Shown in pieces: positions 1-5,955 of a stretch of DNA of 6,498 nt. Position 1 is the first letter of the stretch. Every line of letters starts with the position of its first letter. This DNA comes from Deltaproteobacteria bacterium (GTDB lineage: Bacteria; Desulfobacterota; Desulfobacteria; Desulfobacterales; ETH-SRB1). Both the position numbers and the translations under genes were made by a program. Under the pieces are notes generated by a model. The model worked only from the letters and a program-made list of their open reading frames with translations. It made no database searches and was not told where the DNA came from. The DNA lies in NCBI GenBank assembly GCA_030627405.1, contig DAOUSD010000108.1:1-6498 (forward strand), in the 5' to 3' direction.

Positions 1-923
1 CTTATATCACCGGTTTTAAAACGAACAAGAGGCATACCTTCCATAGCTATCGGAGTGACAACAACTTCACCAATATGTCTTGGTGGAAGAACTTTGCCGT
101 TTTCATCAATAATTTCTACAACAGCCAAATCCGGATGCAGGTGTCCTCCTTGTTGAGCAGTACATTCACAGAATGTTGTAACTGTTTCAGTTGATGCATA
201 AGTTGAAAATGCTTTTGCCTGCCATATTTCTTCTAAATCCAGGCCGATTTTCAGTAGTTCAAGATTTTGATTTCGTAAGGGTTCGCCTATACATACGAGC
301 TTGGAAACAGTAGTTTTTGCTGGATTTATTTTATTATTTTGCAGATAGAGGCCTAATTTTTTCAGGAATGTCGGCACACCGACAATTACAGTGGGCTTCA
401 TCCTTAAAATAATATCCTTCTGGTTTTCAAGAGTATTCAGACCGTTTCTTATTGCTGTTGCGCCGAGACTGCGCACACCAAGAAAATAAGCAAGCCCTGC
501 AACAAAACACCGGTCAATGGTGCAGGTCAGCAAAACTATATCTTCTGCGGTAATTCCGCATCCGGCAAATGACTTTTTTTCGTTATATGCGAGGCGGTTT
601 AAATCATAATCCGTATACACTATGCGTGTCGGGCAGCCCGTTGTTCCGGATGATAAAACAACATCAACAATTTTTACAGGCGAAACAGCACAAAAATCAT
701 TATTATATTTTTCAAGATCAGATTTGTCGGTAAATGGGAGTTCACAAAGTTGTTCAAGTCTTATGCGTTCAAAGTCGATACATGAATCTTTTAGAATCCT
801 CTGATAATACGGTGAACGCTTGCTGCAGTAAACAAGATGATCGCGAAGCCTTTTTTCTTGAAGTTTTCTTATGATGTGAGGTTCGGAAAACTCTATATCC
901 ATGTATTGCTTTAATTCCATCAT
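1..923 (-). CDS. PaaK-like adenylate-forming acyl-CoA/ACP ligase, 3' end cut off by window edge
   Basis: Reading the minus strand from 923 gives 307 open codons that run off the left edge without a stop. The protein resembles phenylacetate-CoA ligase-type members of the ANL superfamily, which activate a carboxylic acid with ATP and pass it to CoA or an ACP. Visible motifs: the phosphate-binding loop SSGTTG at residues 91-96, VGVPTFLKKL at 181-190, IGEPL at 212-216, YASTET at 242-247, and RFKTGD at 301-306 (the ribose-binding Asp motif). The C-terminal subdomain, roughly 100 residues, lies outside the window. The first ATG (921-923) overlaps the upstream acyltransferase stop as ATGA. A second in-frame ATG follows at once and sits 7 nt from an AGGA at 928-931, so either may be used. 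In this operon it probably supplies the starter acid or recharges a released acid. The substrate cannot be read from the sequence; the family call is solid. Confidence 0.88.
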   Translation of the reverse strand, partial: MMELKQYMDIEFSEPHIIRKLQEKRLRDHLVYCSKRSPYYQRILKDSCIDFERIRLEQLCELPFTDKSDLEKYNNDFCAVSPVKIVDVVLSSGTTGCPTRIVYTDYDLNRLAYNEKKSFAGCGITAEDIVLLTCTIDRCFVAGLAYFLGVRSLGATAIRNGLNTLENQKDIILRMKPTVIVGVPTFLKKLGLYLQNNKINPAKTTVSKLVCIGEPLRNQNLELLKIGLDLEEIWQAKAFSTYASTETVTTFCECTAQQGGHLHPDLAVVEIIDENGKVLPPRHIGEVVVTPIAMEGMPLVRFKTGDI

Positions 924-1681
924 TCTTTCCTGTCCATTACGGCTACCTCTTCGGATATAATATTTCGTACCATGTTCTTTAATTTAAAAGGGTTAAGATC
1001 TTTAAATTCTTCCCATTTTATTGCCGGCAATTTATGTATTTTTATCTTTCCCGGTCTGAGTAAAAAAGAACCTCGTGGAGGAATATTTTCGTTACCGCAA
1101 ATACATACCGGCACAATCGGGCATTTAACTTCAAGGGCAACGCGAAAAATCGAACCATGAAACTGGCCCATTGACTTGCCTCCCGATCGAGTCCCTTCCG
1201 GAAATACAATAATGGAAACTCCCTGATTCAGTAACTTAGCCGCTTGTTTTGAAAATTGTTTAAAGGGCATCTCATTAATGCTTAAGTAGCCTGCCCAGCG
1301 AGCATAAATACCCAAAACAGGTAATCGAAAAGGCCATATATTCACAACCTGAATACATTCATACGGCAGGCAGGCCATTAAAAAAGGATCTGTTGCAGAT
1401 TTATGATTACAAACGAAAATATAAGGCCCTGGCCCAGGGTTTTTTTCATAATCTTTATAGTATATCCTTATTAATGAAAAAGGAAGTACTTTTATAGCCA
1501 CCATTCCATACCAGCTTATGGCTCGGCGAAACCACTTCATGGTATTACGATGGGACATAACTAATGAAAAATATGCAACAAGGAGAGTTAGTACAGGGAT
1601 AGCAATGGCCGAGTACAGAAAAAATAAAAAGTAAAAGGCAATATTGAAAAAGATCAGTTTTAAGCCTTTAATGTTCTTCAT
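920..1681 (-). CDS. PlsC-type 1-acylglycerol-3-phosphate acyltransferase family protein (membrane)
   Basis: A 253-residue lysophospholipid-acyltransferase family protein, of usual PlsC length. The N-terminus is strongly hydrophobic (about residues 8-42) and likely anchors it in the inner membrane with the active site facing the cytoplasm. The catalytic HX4D motif is intact (NHKSATD, His93 and Asp98). The acceptor-binding motif FPEGTRS is at 160-166, and the later block with VPVCICGNENIPPRG fits the family. Such enzymes move an acyl group from acyl-ACP or acyl-CoA to lysophosphatidate; relatives acylate other amines or alcohols. Its ATG lies inside the ACP gene (14-nt overlap), and its TGA overlaps the ligase start by 4 nt, so translation is probably coupled on both sides. 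No good Shine-Dalgarno is visible. The context suggests it uses the acyl-ACP made by this operon, which would place the product in a membrane lipid. That role is inference; a housekeeping PlsC cannot be excluded but is less likely here. Confidence 0.9.
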   Translation of the reverse strand: MKNIKGLKLIFFNIAFYFLFFLYSAIAIPVLTLLVAYFSLVMSHRNTMKWFRRAISWYGMVAIKVLPFSLIRIYYKDYEKNPGPGPYIFVCNHKSATDPFLMACLPYECIQVVNIWPFRLPVLGIYARWAGYLSINEMPFKQFSKQAAKLLNQGVSIIVFPEGTRSGGKSMGQFHGSIFRVALEVKCPIVPVCICGNENIPPRGSFLLRPGKIKIHKLPAIKWEEFKDLNPFKLKNMVRNIISEEVAVMDRKE

Positions 1682-1934
1682 TTTTCAAACTTAGAATAAA
1701 CCTGTAAACATCCTCCAGAGTTCTAATATCCCTGGCTCGCTCATCGTTACGAATTTTAACGCCGAACTTTTGCTGAAGAGCAACGATTAGATCAACAATA
1801 TCCAGGCTGTCCAGCCCCAGGTCTTCAAATATATTCATTTTGGGCTGAAGTTTTTCTGTTTCTATCTCAAATGACTCTTCAAAAACCTGGTTTGTCATTG
1901 CTATAATATCGTTTTCTGTAATTTCTTGTTTCAT
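1668..1934 (-). CDS. Acyl carrier protein
   Basis: An 88-residue acidic protein with the phosphopantetheine attachment motif DLGLDSLD at 38-45; Ser43 would carry the prosthetic arm. The following helix (IVDLIVALQQKFGVKI) and the short C-terminal helix fit an ACP. It would tether acyl intermediates for the ketosynthase, reductase and acyltransferase encoded alongside. It is slightly longer than housekeeping AcpP (about 78 residues) and differs in sequence, as expected for a pathway-specific carrier. The ATG at 1932-1934 is the only sensible start. I see no clear Shine-Dalgarno in the AT-rich leader, so its expression signal is uncertain. It is separated from the ketosynthase gene by a 247-bp gap with an inverted repeat, while its 3' end overlaps the acyltransferase gene by 14 nt. 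A maturation phosphopantetheinyl transferase is not encoded in the window. Confidence 0.94.
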   Translation of the reverse strand: MKQEITENDIIAMTNQVFEESFEIETEKLQPKMNIFEDLGLDSLDIVDLIVALQQKFGVKIRNDERARDIRTLEDVYRFILSLKNEEH

Positions 1935-1983
1935 GAAATTTCTAATATCTAATCTTTATAATTAATATTATTTATAATAGGTT

Positions 1984-2175
1984 ACCACGGATTTTCACGG
2001 AATTACACTGAATTATCGTAACTTTTCAGGTTGTTAGGTTCACGGTTCACGGTTGGTTGCCTCGTTCAATTTTTATTGCTTTCTAACCTTGAACCGTGAA
2101 CCCTGGAACTGTGAACCTGAGTAGTTGCACTTCATTGTTTACAATTTTCAGTGAAACTCCGTGTCGTTCCGTGGT
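1984..2175. repeat. Nested inverted repeat filling the ketosynthase-ACP gap (outer arms)
   Basis: The gap at 1935-2181 has no gene. Its outer arms, 1984-2010 and 2149-2175, are inverted copies of each other: 21 of 27 positions match, including blocks ACCACGGA, CACGGA and CACTG read inward from the left. The right arm ends only 6 nt from the ketosynthase stop codon. The ACCACGGA/CACGGA style resembles short dispersed intergenic repeats found in many deltaproteobacterial genomes (from memory). A 192-bp palindromic unit without an ORF could be a MITE-like or REP-like insertion. In the transcript it could fold and lower readthrough from ketosynthase to ACP or stabilise the upstream message. There is no T-run to make it a classical intrinsic terminator, and I found no obvious target-site duplication. 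Confidence 0.7.
2037..2102. repeat. Inner hairpin of the nested repeat (GGTTCACGG family)
   Basis: Inside the larger palindrome, GGTTCACGGTTCACGG at 2037-2052 pairs with the reverse complement at 2087-2102 at 15 of 16 positions, leaving a 34-nt loop. The left arm is itself a tandem of GGTTCAC units. A further inverted copy of the AGGTTCAC unit is at 2111-2118, so several stems compete. Similar units (GAACAGTGAAC, TTGAACCTGTGAA) recur at 6338-6364 near the other end of the window, so the family appears at least twice within 4.3 kb. Function is unknown. Confidence 0.65.
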
Positions 2176-2181
2176 GAGCTT

Positions 2182-3405
2182 TTATTTTAATTTTTTACAT
2201 ACCAGTACAGAATTTATACCCCCAAATGCAAAACAGTTTTTAACCATAATTGAAATATCTTTAGAAACAGCTTGCATTACATGATTGATACCCTGGCAGT
2301 CAGGGCTGACGTTGTCTAAGTTCAGGGTAGGATATATTATTCCTTTCTCCATCATTGCAAGCGATACAATCAATTCCAGTGACCCTGATGCACCCAGAGT
2401 GTGCCCTATATATCCCTTTAGACTGCTTACAGGTATTAAATCGCCTAAAACTTCCTTTATTGCTTTTGCTTCTTCTCTGTCTCCCTGTATGGTTGCTGTT
2501 GCATGGGCATTAATATAATCAACTTCCTTAGAAGAAACCTTTGCACTTGCCAGGGCTTCTTTGAGACATAACACTATCGAATTTTTATCAGGCTGGCTTA
2601 CATGAACACCGCTTCCACAGGTATGATAACCCAGGATTTCCGCGTATATTTTTGCATTTCGTTTTAAGGCGCGTTCGTATTCTTCAATTACCAATATTCC
2701 GCTTCCTTCGCCGCAGACCAGTCCATCACGGTCTCTGTCAAAAGGTCGAGGTGTCTTATGTGGATTGTCATTATAATTTGAGGATGTTGCGAAAAGAACA
2801 TCAAAAGAGCCGGTGACTGTAGGATGAAGTTCTTCCGCACCACCGCAAAGAACAGCATCCTGTTTTCCCAGCCTTATTAAGTCATAGCCTACATTGACTG
2901 CATGTAATGCTGATGCACAGGCTGCCGAGGTCGCAAGAACGCAACCTGTAATGCCCAAACACTGTGATACATTCATGGCCGCCGTATGTGAAACACACTG
3001 AAAAAACTTCATTGATGAAAGCTGTGTCAAATCTTTTTGCGGCAGCATGATTTCAAATGTTTCATTAAGACTTTCGGCGCTTCCCATTGTTGAGCCGATA
3101 ATACAGCCGATCCGGCCTGAGGCTAATTCATCGTGTTTTATACCAGCGTCTGCTAAAGCCTGCTCTGTCGCCTGCACAGCAAAAATACTCATTCTGCCCA
3201 TTGACCGTCTATTTTTGCGCGGTATGGCTTTTTTGTTTATTAATTCCGCTGGTGCACCGACAAGACTGCGCAGGCCGGTATATTGATTCCATCCTTCCAT
3301 ATAATGGACAGCGCTTCTTCCCTCCTCAATGCCTTTGACGAGTGAAGAAACATCATTACCCATAGCCGAAACAGCGCCGACACCTGATATAACCACTCTT
3401 TTCAA
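2182..3405 (-). CDS. FabF-type beta-ketoacyl-ACP synthase
   Basis: A 407-residue thiolase-fold condensing enzyme, of the usual length for KAS I/II, which extends acyl-ACP with malonyl-ACP. The catalytic triad is visible: Cys163 in TSAACASALHAV, His301 in NAHATATIQGD, and His335 in GYIGHTLGASG, with the conserved Lys330 before it. PRPFDRDRDGLVCGEGSG (219-236) and CFAFGGINS (391-399) are typical core blocks. The active Cys argues that it is a true elongating synthase and not a chain-length factor. The usual HGTxT around the first His reads HATAT here. Translation starts at TTG (3403-3405), overlapping the oxidoreductase stop as TTGA, with GGGGA at 3414-3418 spaced 8 nt; a GTG three codons later is an alternative start. 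The gene sits between the FAD oxidoreductase and the ACP, so it is probably specific to this pathway and not housekeeping fatty-acid synthesis. Confidence 0.93.
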   Translation of the reverse strand: MKRVVISGVGAVSAMGNDVSSLVKGIEEGRSAVHYMEGWNQYTGLRSLVGAPAELINKKAIPRKNRRSMGRMSIFAVQATEQALADAGIKHDELASGRIGCIIGSTMGSAESLNETFEIMLPQKDLTQLSSMKFFQCVSHTAAMNVSQCLGITGCVLATSAACASALHAVNVGYDLIRLGKQDAVLCGGAEELHPTVTGSFDVLFATSSNYNDNPHKTPRPFDRDRDGLVCGEGSGILVIEEYERALKRNAKIYAEILGYHTCGSGVHVSQPDKNSIVLCLKEALASAKVSSKEVDYINAHATATIQGDREEAKAIKEVLGDLIPVSSLKGYIGHTLGASGSLELIVSLAMMEKGIIYPTLNLDNVSPDCQGINHVMQAVSKDISIMVKNCFAFGGINSVLVCKKLK

Positions 3406-4904
3406 CTGTCTAATCCCCGCCCGATAAAATGATTGTAATCGTCCTTGCCGATTACAGCGCGTCCCACAATAAAAGATGACATCATTGCGCCAACAAGACC
3501 CGGCAATACGGAACTTTGACCGGCAGCATACACATTTCGCAGGGGAAGCTTACCAAAAAGATTAAACTGCCCGATTTTTTGTTTGATTCCATAAGCCGAA
3601 CCATGAGGCGAATGCAGATAATCCCTGAATGTCAATATAGATGCGGCATCGACTACTTTAAATGAATCACTATATTCCGGATAAATATCGATAACACGTT
3701 TACTTATATTATTAATGTGTTCTTGCTTGTATTTCATATAGCCGTTTGGACGTTTCTCCGGTTTTGAATTTTTCCATGCCTCAACATGTTCCGGGAAAGA
3801 AACTTCAAGGGCATTCAACACCCTGTACGATTTGGCATTGACCGTTTCCGTGTTTTTCATGATTACCATAGCAGGCGGGCCAGGATTATACGGGTCTATT
3901 AATGAGTTAATGTCGGCTGTTGGGAACAGAGAAAGAGTTGTTGGCTCAACCGTATCAAAAGCATTATCTGATTCCACAATTCCGTAAACAGAAAAGAAAC
4001 CTGCTGATGGTTCAAAAGACTTAACTCGTTCTATAAAAGCTTTGGTCAAATATTTCTGCGGAAGGACCTTTAAAATTTTTTGAGGATGAATTGTAAAAAT
4101 ACAGTGTTTGCAGGAAATTTCATCTCCATTGTTCAAAACAAAGCGTCCAACATGATCATTCTTTATATTAATACATTTCTTGATAAAGCTGCCGCACATA
4201 ACATCAATATCAAATTTCGTAAAACGTTCTTTGAATGCCCTGATAAAGGCATCTCCACCGTCTTTAACGCGTGACATGGACTTATACAGATCGTAACTGA
4301 CACGGCTGTGGTTTGCAAACGAAATTTCTGCAGGCTTAACTCCGTGGCACATGCAGAAACCAGACAGCAATCCTTTGAGCAGACGATTGTCAGTTAAGCT
4401 GTTCAGAACTTTGTCAAGGCTTATATAATCCTCATTTATAACATTCGGAGAAAGAGTGATGTTACGCAAATCCATTGAAACGGTACTGGAACAGACATCC
4501 CTGACCATATCAAAATAACGGTCAATAGCGGTTGTTTCTGATGGGAAATAATCCTTGAATTTTGAAATAATTGCCTGGTAACCTACCGGCAGGTCAAATA
4601 CAGCCTGTTCTTTTTCAAAAACAAAACGGTTATTTTTACCATGTGCGATATAAATCGGCCTGATATAATCATGGATCCCAAGAACGGTCAGCATATCGTG
4701 AAGAATTCCGTTCTTATAAAATCCACCGGTAAAATGAAAACCTGTATCAAAAGGAATTCCTTGTCTGTAAAACCTTGCGAGTGATCCGCCTATACGTGTA
4801 TTTTTTTCAAGAAGCAGAACGGAATGACCGTTCATGCCAAGCAAAAGAGCAATCGTCAATCCGCTAATACCGCTTCCCACAACTATATTATCATACTTTT
4901 TCAA
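3402..4904 (-). CDS. CrtI / carotenoid-isomerase / RetSat-like FAD-dependent oxidoreductase
   Basis: A 500-residue flavoprotein of the phytoene-desaturase superfamily. The N-terminus has the dinucleotide-binding fold: GSGISG at 10-15 (GxGxxG), an acidic residue (Glu33) at the end of the second strand for the FAD ribose, and RIGGS at 37-41. The C-terminus has the second FAD-binding block with YAAGQSSVLPGLVGAMMSS and the preceding SPHGSAYGI motif, both typical of CrtISO/RetSat-type members. Members desaturate, isomerise or saturate conjugated or isolated double bonds in hydrophobic chains. The start is TTG (4902-4904), 1 nt after the fabG-like stop; this is the only codon placing the Rossmann motif about 10 residues from the N-terminus. 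A GGAGG lies 14 nt upstream, inside the reductase gene, so translation is likely coupled. No carotenoid synthesis gene (crtB, crtE) is in view, so its substrate is probably the ACP-bound or released acyl chain (inference). Confidence 0.87.
   Translation of the reverse strand: MKKYDNIVVGSGISGLTIALLLGMNGHSVLLLEKNTRIGGSLARFYRQGIPFDTGFHFTGGFYKNGILHDMLTVLGIHDYIRPIYIAHGKNNRFVFEKEQAVFDLPVGYQAIISKFKDYFPSETTAIDRYFDMVRDVCSSTVSMDLRNITLSPNVINEDYISLDKVLNSLTDNRLLKGLLSGFCMCHGVKPAEISFANHSRVSYDLYKSMSRVKDGGDAFIRAFKERFTKFDIDVMCGSFIKKCINIKNDHVGRFVLNNGDEISCKHCIFTIHPQKILKVLPQKYLTKAFIERVKSFEPSAGFFSVYGIVESDNAFDTVEPTTLSLFPTADINSLIDPYNPGPPAMVIMKNTETVNAKSYRVLNALEVSFPEHVEAWKNSKPEKRPNGYMKYKQEHINNISKRVIDIYPEYSDSFKVVDAASILTFRDYLHSPHGSAYGIKQKIGQFNLFGKLPLRNVYAAGQSSVLPGLVGAMMSSFIVGRAVIGKDDYNHFIGRGLDS
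3414..3418 (-). promoter_or_regulatory. Ribosome binding site supporting the TTG start of the ketosynthase
   Basis: On the minus strand GGGGA ends 8 nt before TTG at 3403-3405, a good Shine-Dalgarno distance. This supports TTG over the in-frame GTG at 3394-3396. The site lies inside the last codons of the FAD oxidoreductase gene, which ends in TTGA overlap. Confidence 0.55.
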
Positions 4905-4905
4905 T

Positions 4906-5637
4906 TTATATGGTCAGGCCTCCGTTAATGCCGATAACCTGACCGTGAATATACATATTTTCTTCGCTGCATAAAAAATTAACGACCGATGCAACATCTG
5001 CGGAACTTCCAAAACGATTAAGTGGGATAAGAGGCAGAATGTTCTCTTTTGAGAGATCTTTGGTCATATCTGTTTCAATCACTCCCGGAGCAACTACATT
5101 AACAATAATATTTCTCTTTCCAACTTCCCTTGCCAATGCTTTTGCAGCACCAATCAACCCTGCTTTTGATGCAGAGTAGTTTACCTGACCAGCTTGACCG
5201 ATCTGGCCTGAAGTGGAAGAAACTACAATGATTCGTCCTTGTTTTTCACGAAGCATTGGAAACAATATAGCATGCATGACATTGTAAAATCCATCAAGAT
5301 TTACAGAAAGAACTGAATCCCATTCTTCCTTTGTCATCCACATCATAAGGTTATCACGGGTTATACCTGCATTATATACCACTACATCAGGTGGATACTC
5401 ATCTGCTTTTTTTTCTAAGGCTGCCTCTGTTTCTTTATAATCAGAGACATCAAATGAAAGAGTTTTACAGAATCTCCCTGTTTTTTCTATTTCTTCCTTT
5501 GTTTTATCGGCAGCATCGTGGTTACTTCGATATGTGAGCCAAATATTAAAACCAGACTTGGCAAGACGGATTGCTATTGCTTTTCCGATCCCTCGACTTC
5601 CGCCGACAACTAATGCAATTTTTTCATTGTTTTTCAT
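4906..5637 (-). CDS. FabG-type 3-oxoacyl-ACP reductase (SDR family)
   Basis: A 243-residue classical short-chain dehydrogenase, of normal FabG length. It would reduce 3-oxoacyl-ACP to 3-hydroxyacyl-ACP with NADPH in the cytoplasm. Cofactor motif GGSRGIG at 12-18 replaces the more usual TGxxxGIG. NAG is at 89-91, Asn113 in SVNLDG, and the catalytic set is Ser141, Tyr154 and Lys158 (YSASK). APGVIETDM at 183-191 and HGQVIGINGG near the end are standard FabG blocks. The start at 5635-5637 is the first ATG, but no convincing Shine-Dalgarno precedes it. It follows the PIN-like gene by 46 bp and precedes the FAD oxidoreductase by 1 nt, making it the first gene of the biosynthetic set in this window. 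Its position next to the ketosynthase and ACP genes suggests a pathway-dedicated reductase. The family assignment is firm; the specific substrate is inferred. Confidence 0.92.
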   Translation of the reverse strand: MKNNEKIALVVGGSRGIGKAIAIRLAKSGFNIWLTYRSNHDAADKTKEEIEKTGRFCKTLSFDVSDYKETEAALEKKADEYPPDVVVYNAGITRDNLMMWMTKEEWDSVLSVNLDGFYNVMHAILFPMLREKQGRIIVVSSTSGQIGQAGQVNYSASKAGLIGAAKALAREVGKRNIIVNVVAPGVIETDMTKDLSKENILPLIPLNRFGSSADVASVVNFLCSEENMYIHGQVIGINGGLTI

Positions 5638-5683
5638 CTCTGTATTTTTTTAAACCCTTTTTATTTCAACTTAGGTTATATCA

Positions 5684-5947
5684 TCAGGCATCGGCAATAT
5701 TGCCATGGGACAATAATTTTTTCTCTCTGGTAATTCTAATTAAAATCTGTGGTGGATAAGCGCGGATATCGGCAAAAACGGTGTCTAAGGTTATCAAAGC
5801 ACGTTTCTCTCTTCGACAAACAATTGAAATGTAGCTGTCAGGGGCTCCATCAAGGTGTTCCTGAAACACAGTCAGTGCATCGTGTCCTTGCTCTGTGAGT
5901 AAATTTGCAACCTCAACAGGCAAATTTTCATCGATTTTGAATTTCAT
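5684..5947 (-). CDS. DUF5615 family PIN-like toxin candidate, short and probably degenerate
   Basis: An 87-residue protein matching the start of DUF5615 (COG4634) PIN-like proteins: MKFKIDENLP with the acidic trio Asp6-Glu7-Asn8, GHDALTV at 21-27, ALITLD at 50-55 and FADIRAYPP at 58-66. These are predicted metal-dependent ribonuclease toxins paired with DUF433 proteins. Two things are odd. Relatives are usually about 110-120 residues, and this one ends soon after the YPP motif with a short ILIRITRE-like segment. Also, the conserved D-x-D-F motif reads DTVF (Asp55, Val57), a change one base (GAT to GTT) could make. Neither alternative frame after YPP stays open, so a simple frameshift does not restore a longer tail. 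ATG at 5945-5947 lies 8 nt after the antitoxin stop, so the pair is likely cotranscribed and coupled. I infer it may be inactive; the gene still has an intact reading frame. Confidence 0.75.
   Translation of the reverse strand: MKFKIDENLPVEVANLLTEQGHDALTVFQEHLDGAPDSYISIVCRREKRALITLDTVFADIRAYPPQILIRITREKKLLSHGNIADA
5693..5704. repeat. Perfect 12-bp palindrome GGCAATATTGCC
   Basis: A fully self-complementary 12-mer in the last codons of the PIN-like gene, about 55 bp upstream of the FabG-type start. It could be a regulator half-site pair or a chance palindrome; no promoter elements with good spacing accompany it. No second copy was noticed in the window. Confidence 0.3.
5730..5753 (-). repeat. 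Partial copy of the ACCACGGATTTT intergenic repeat inside the PIN-like gene
   Basis: Read on the minus strand, ACCACAGATTTT followed after 4 bases by GAATTAC resembles the left outer arm at 1984-2007, which has ACCACGGATTTT followed by CACG then GAATTAC. The match begins exactly where the PIN-like protein leaves its family pattern (after YPP). It may mark a repeat-mediated rearrangement that replaced the normal 3' end. The segment is short and AT-rich, so chance is possible. Confidence 0.3.
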
Positions 5948-5955
5948 TTCCTTGC

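Noticed and set aside
622..804. Plus-strand open frame of 60 codons opposite the ligase gene
   Set aside because: It lies wholly antisense to a well-supported conserved gene, has no ribosome binding site of note and no recognisable family pattern.
972..1160. Plus-strand open frame of 62 codons opposite the acyltransferase
   Set aside because: Antisense shadow of a gene with intact catalytic motifs; the translation shows no domain.
1935..1990. Promoter for a separate ACP-acyltransferase-ligase transcript, from TATTATAAAT-like boxes
   Set aside because: The region is AT-rich enough to give many -10 look-alikes, and no -35 box with proper spacing was found; left unannotated.
1984..2175. CRISPR array suggested by repeated GGTTCACGG units
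   Set aside because: Units are adjacent, uneven and inverted, with no regular spacers; the pattern is a palindromic intergenic repeat.
2096..2518. Two successive plus-strand open frames opposite the ketosynthase and the inverted repeat
   Set aside because: They mirror conserved ketosynthase codons, and the first begins in repeat sequence; nothing in the translations looks like a protein family.
3047..3286. Plus-strand open frame of 79 codons opposite the ketosynthase
   Set aside because: Shadow of the conserved N-terminal half of the ketosynthase, with no independent support.
4080..4274. Plus-strand open frame of 64 codons opposite the FAD oxidoreductase
   Set aside because: Antisense to a conserved gene; no ribosome binding site or family pattern.
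5638..5683. Promoter in the 46-bp gap before the FabG-type gene (TTGAAA with AATACA at 17 bp)
   Set aside because: The -10 match is poor (3 of 6) and would put the transcript start on or beyond the ATG.
5571..5759. Plus-strand open frame of 62 codons spanning the FabG/PIN-like gap
   Set aside because: It overlaps two real genes in antisense, and its Phe/Leu-rich translation reflects AT-rich complement and not a clear membrane protein.
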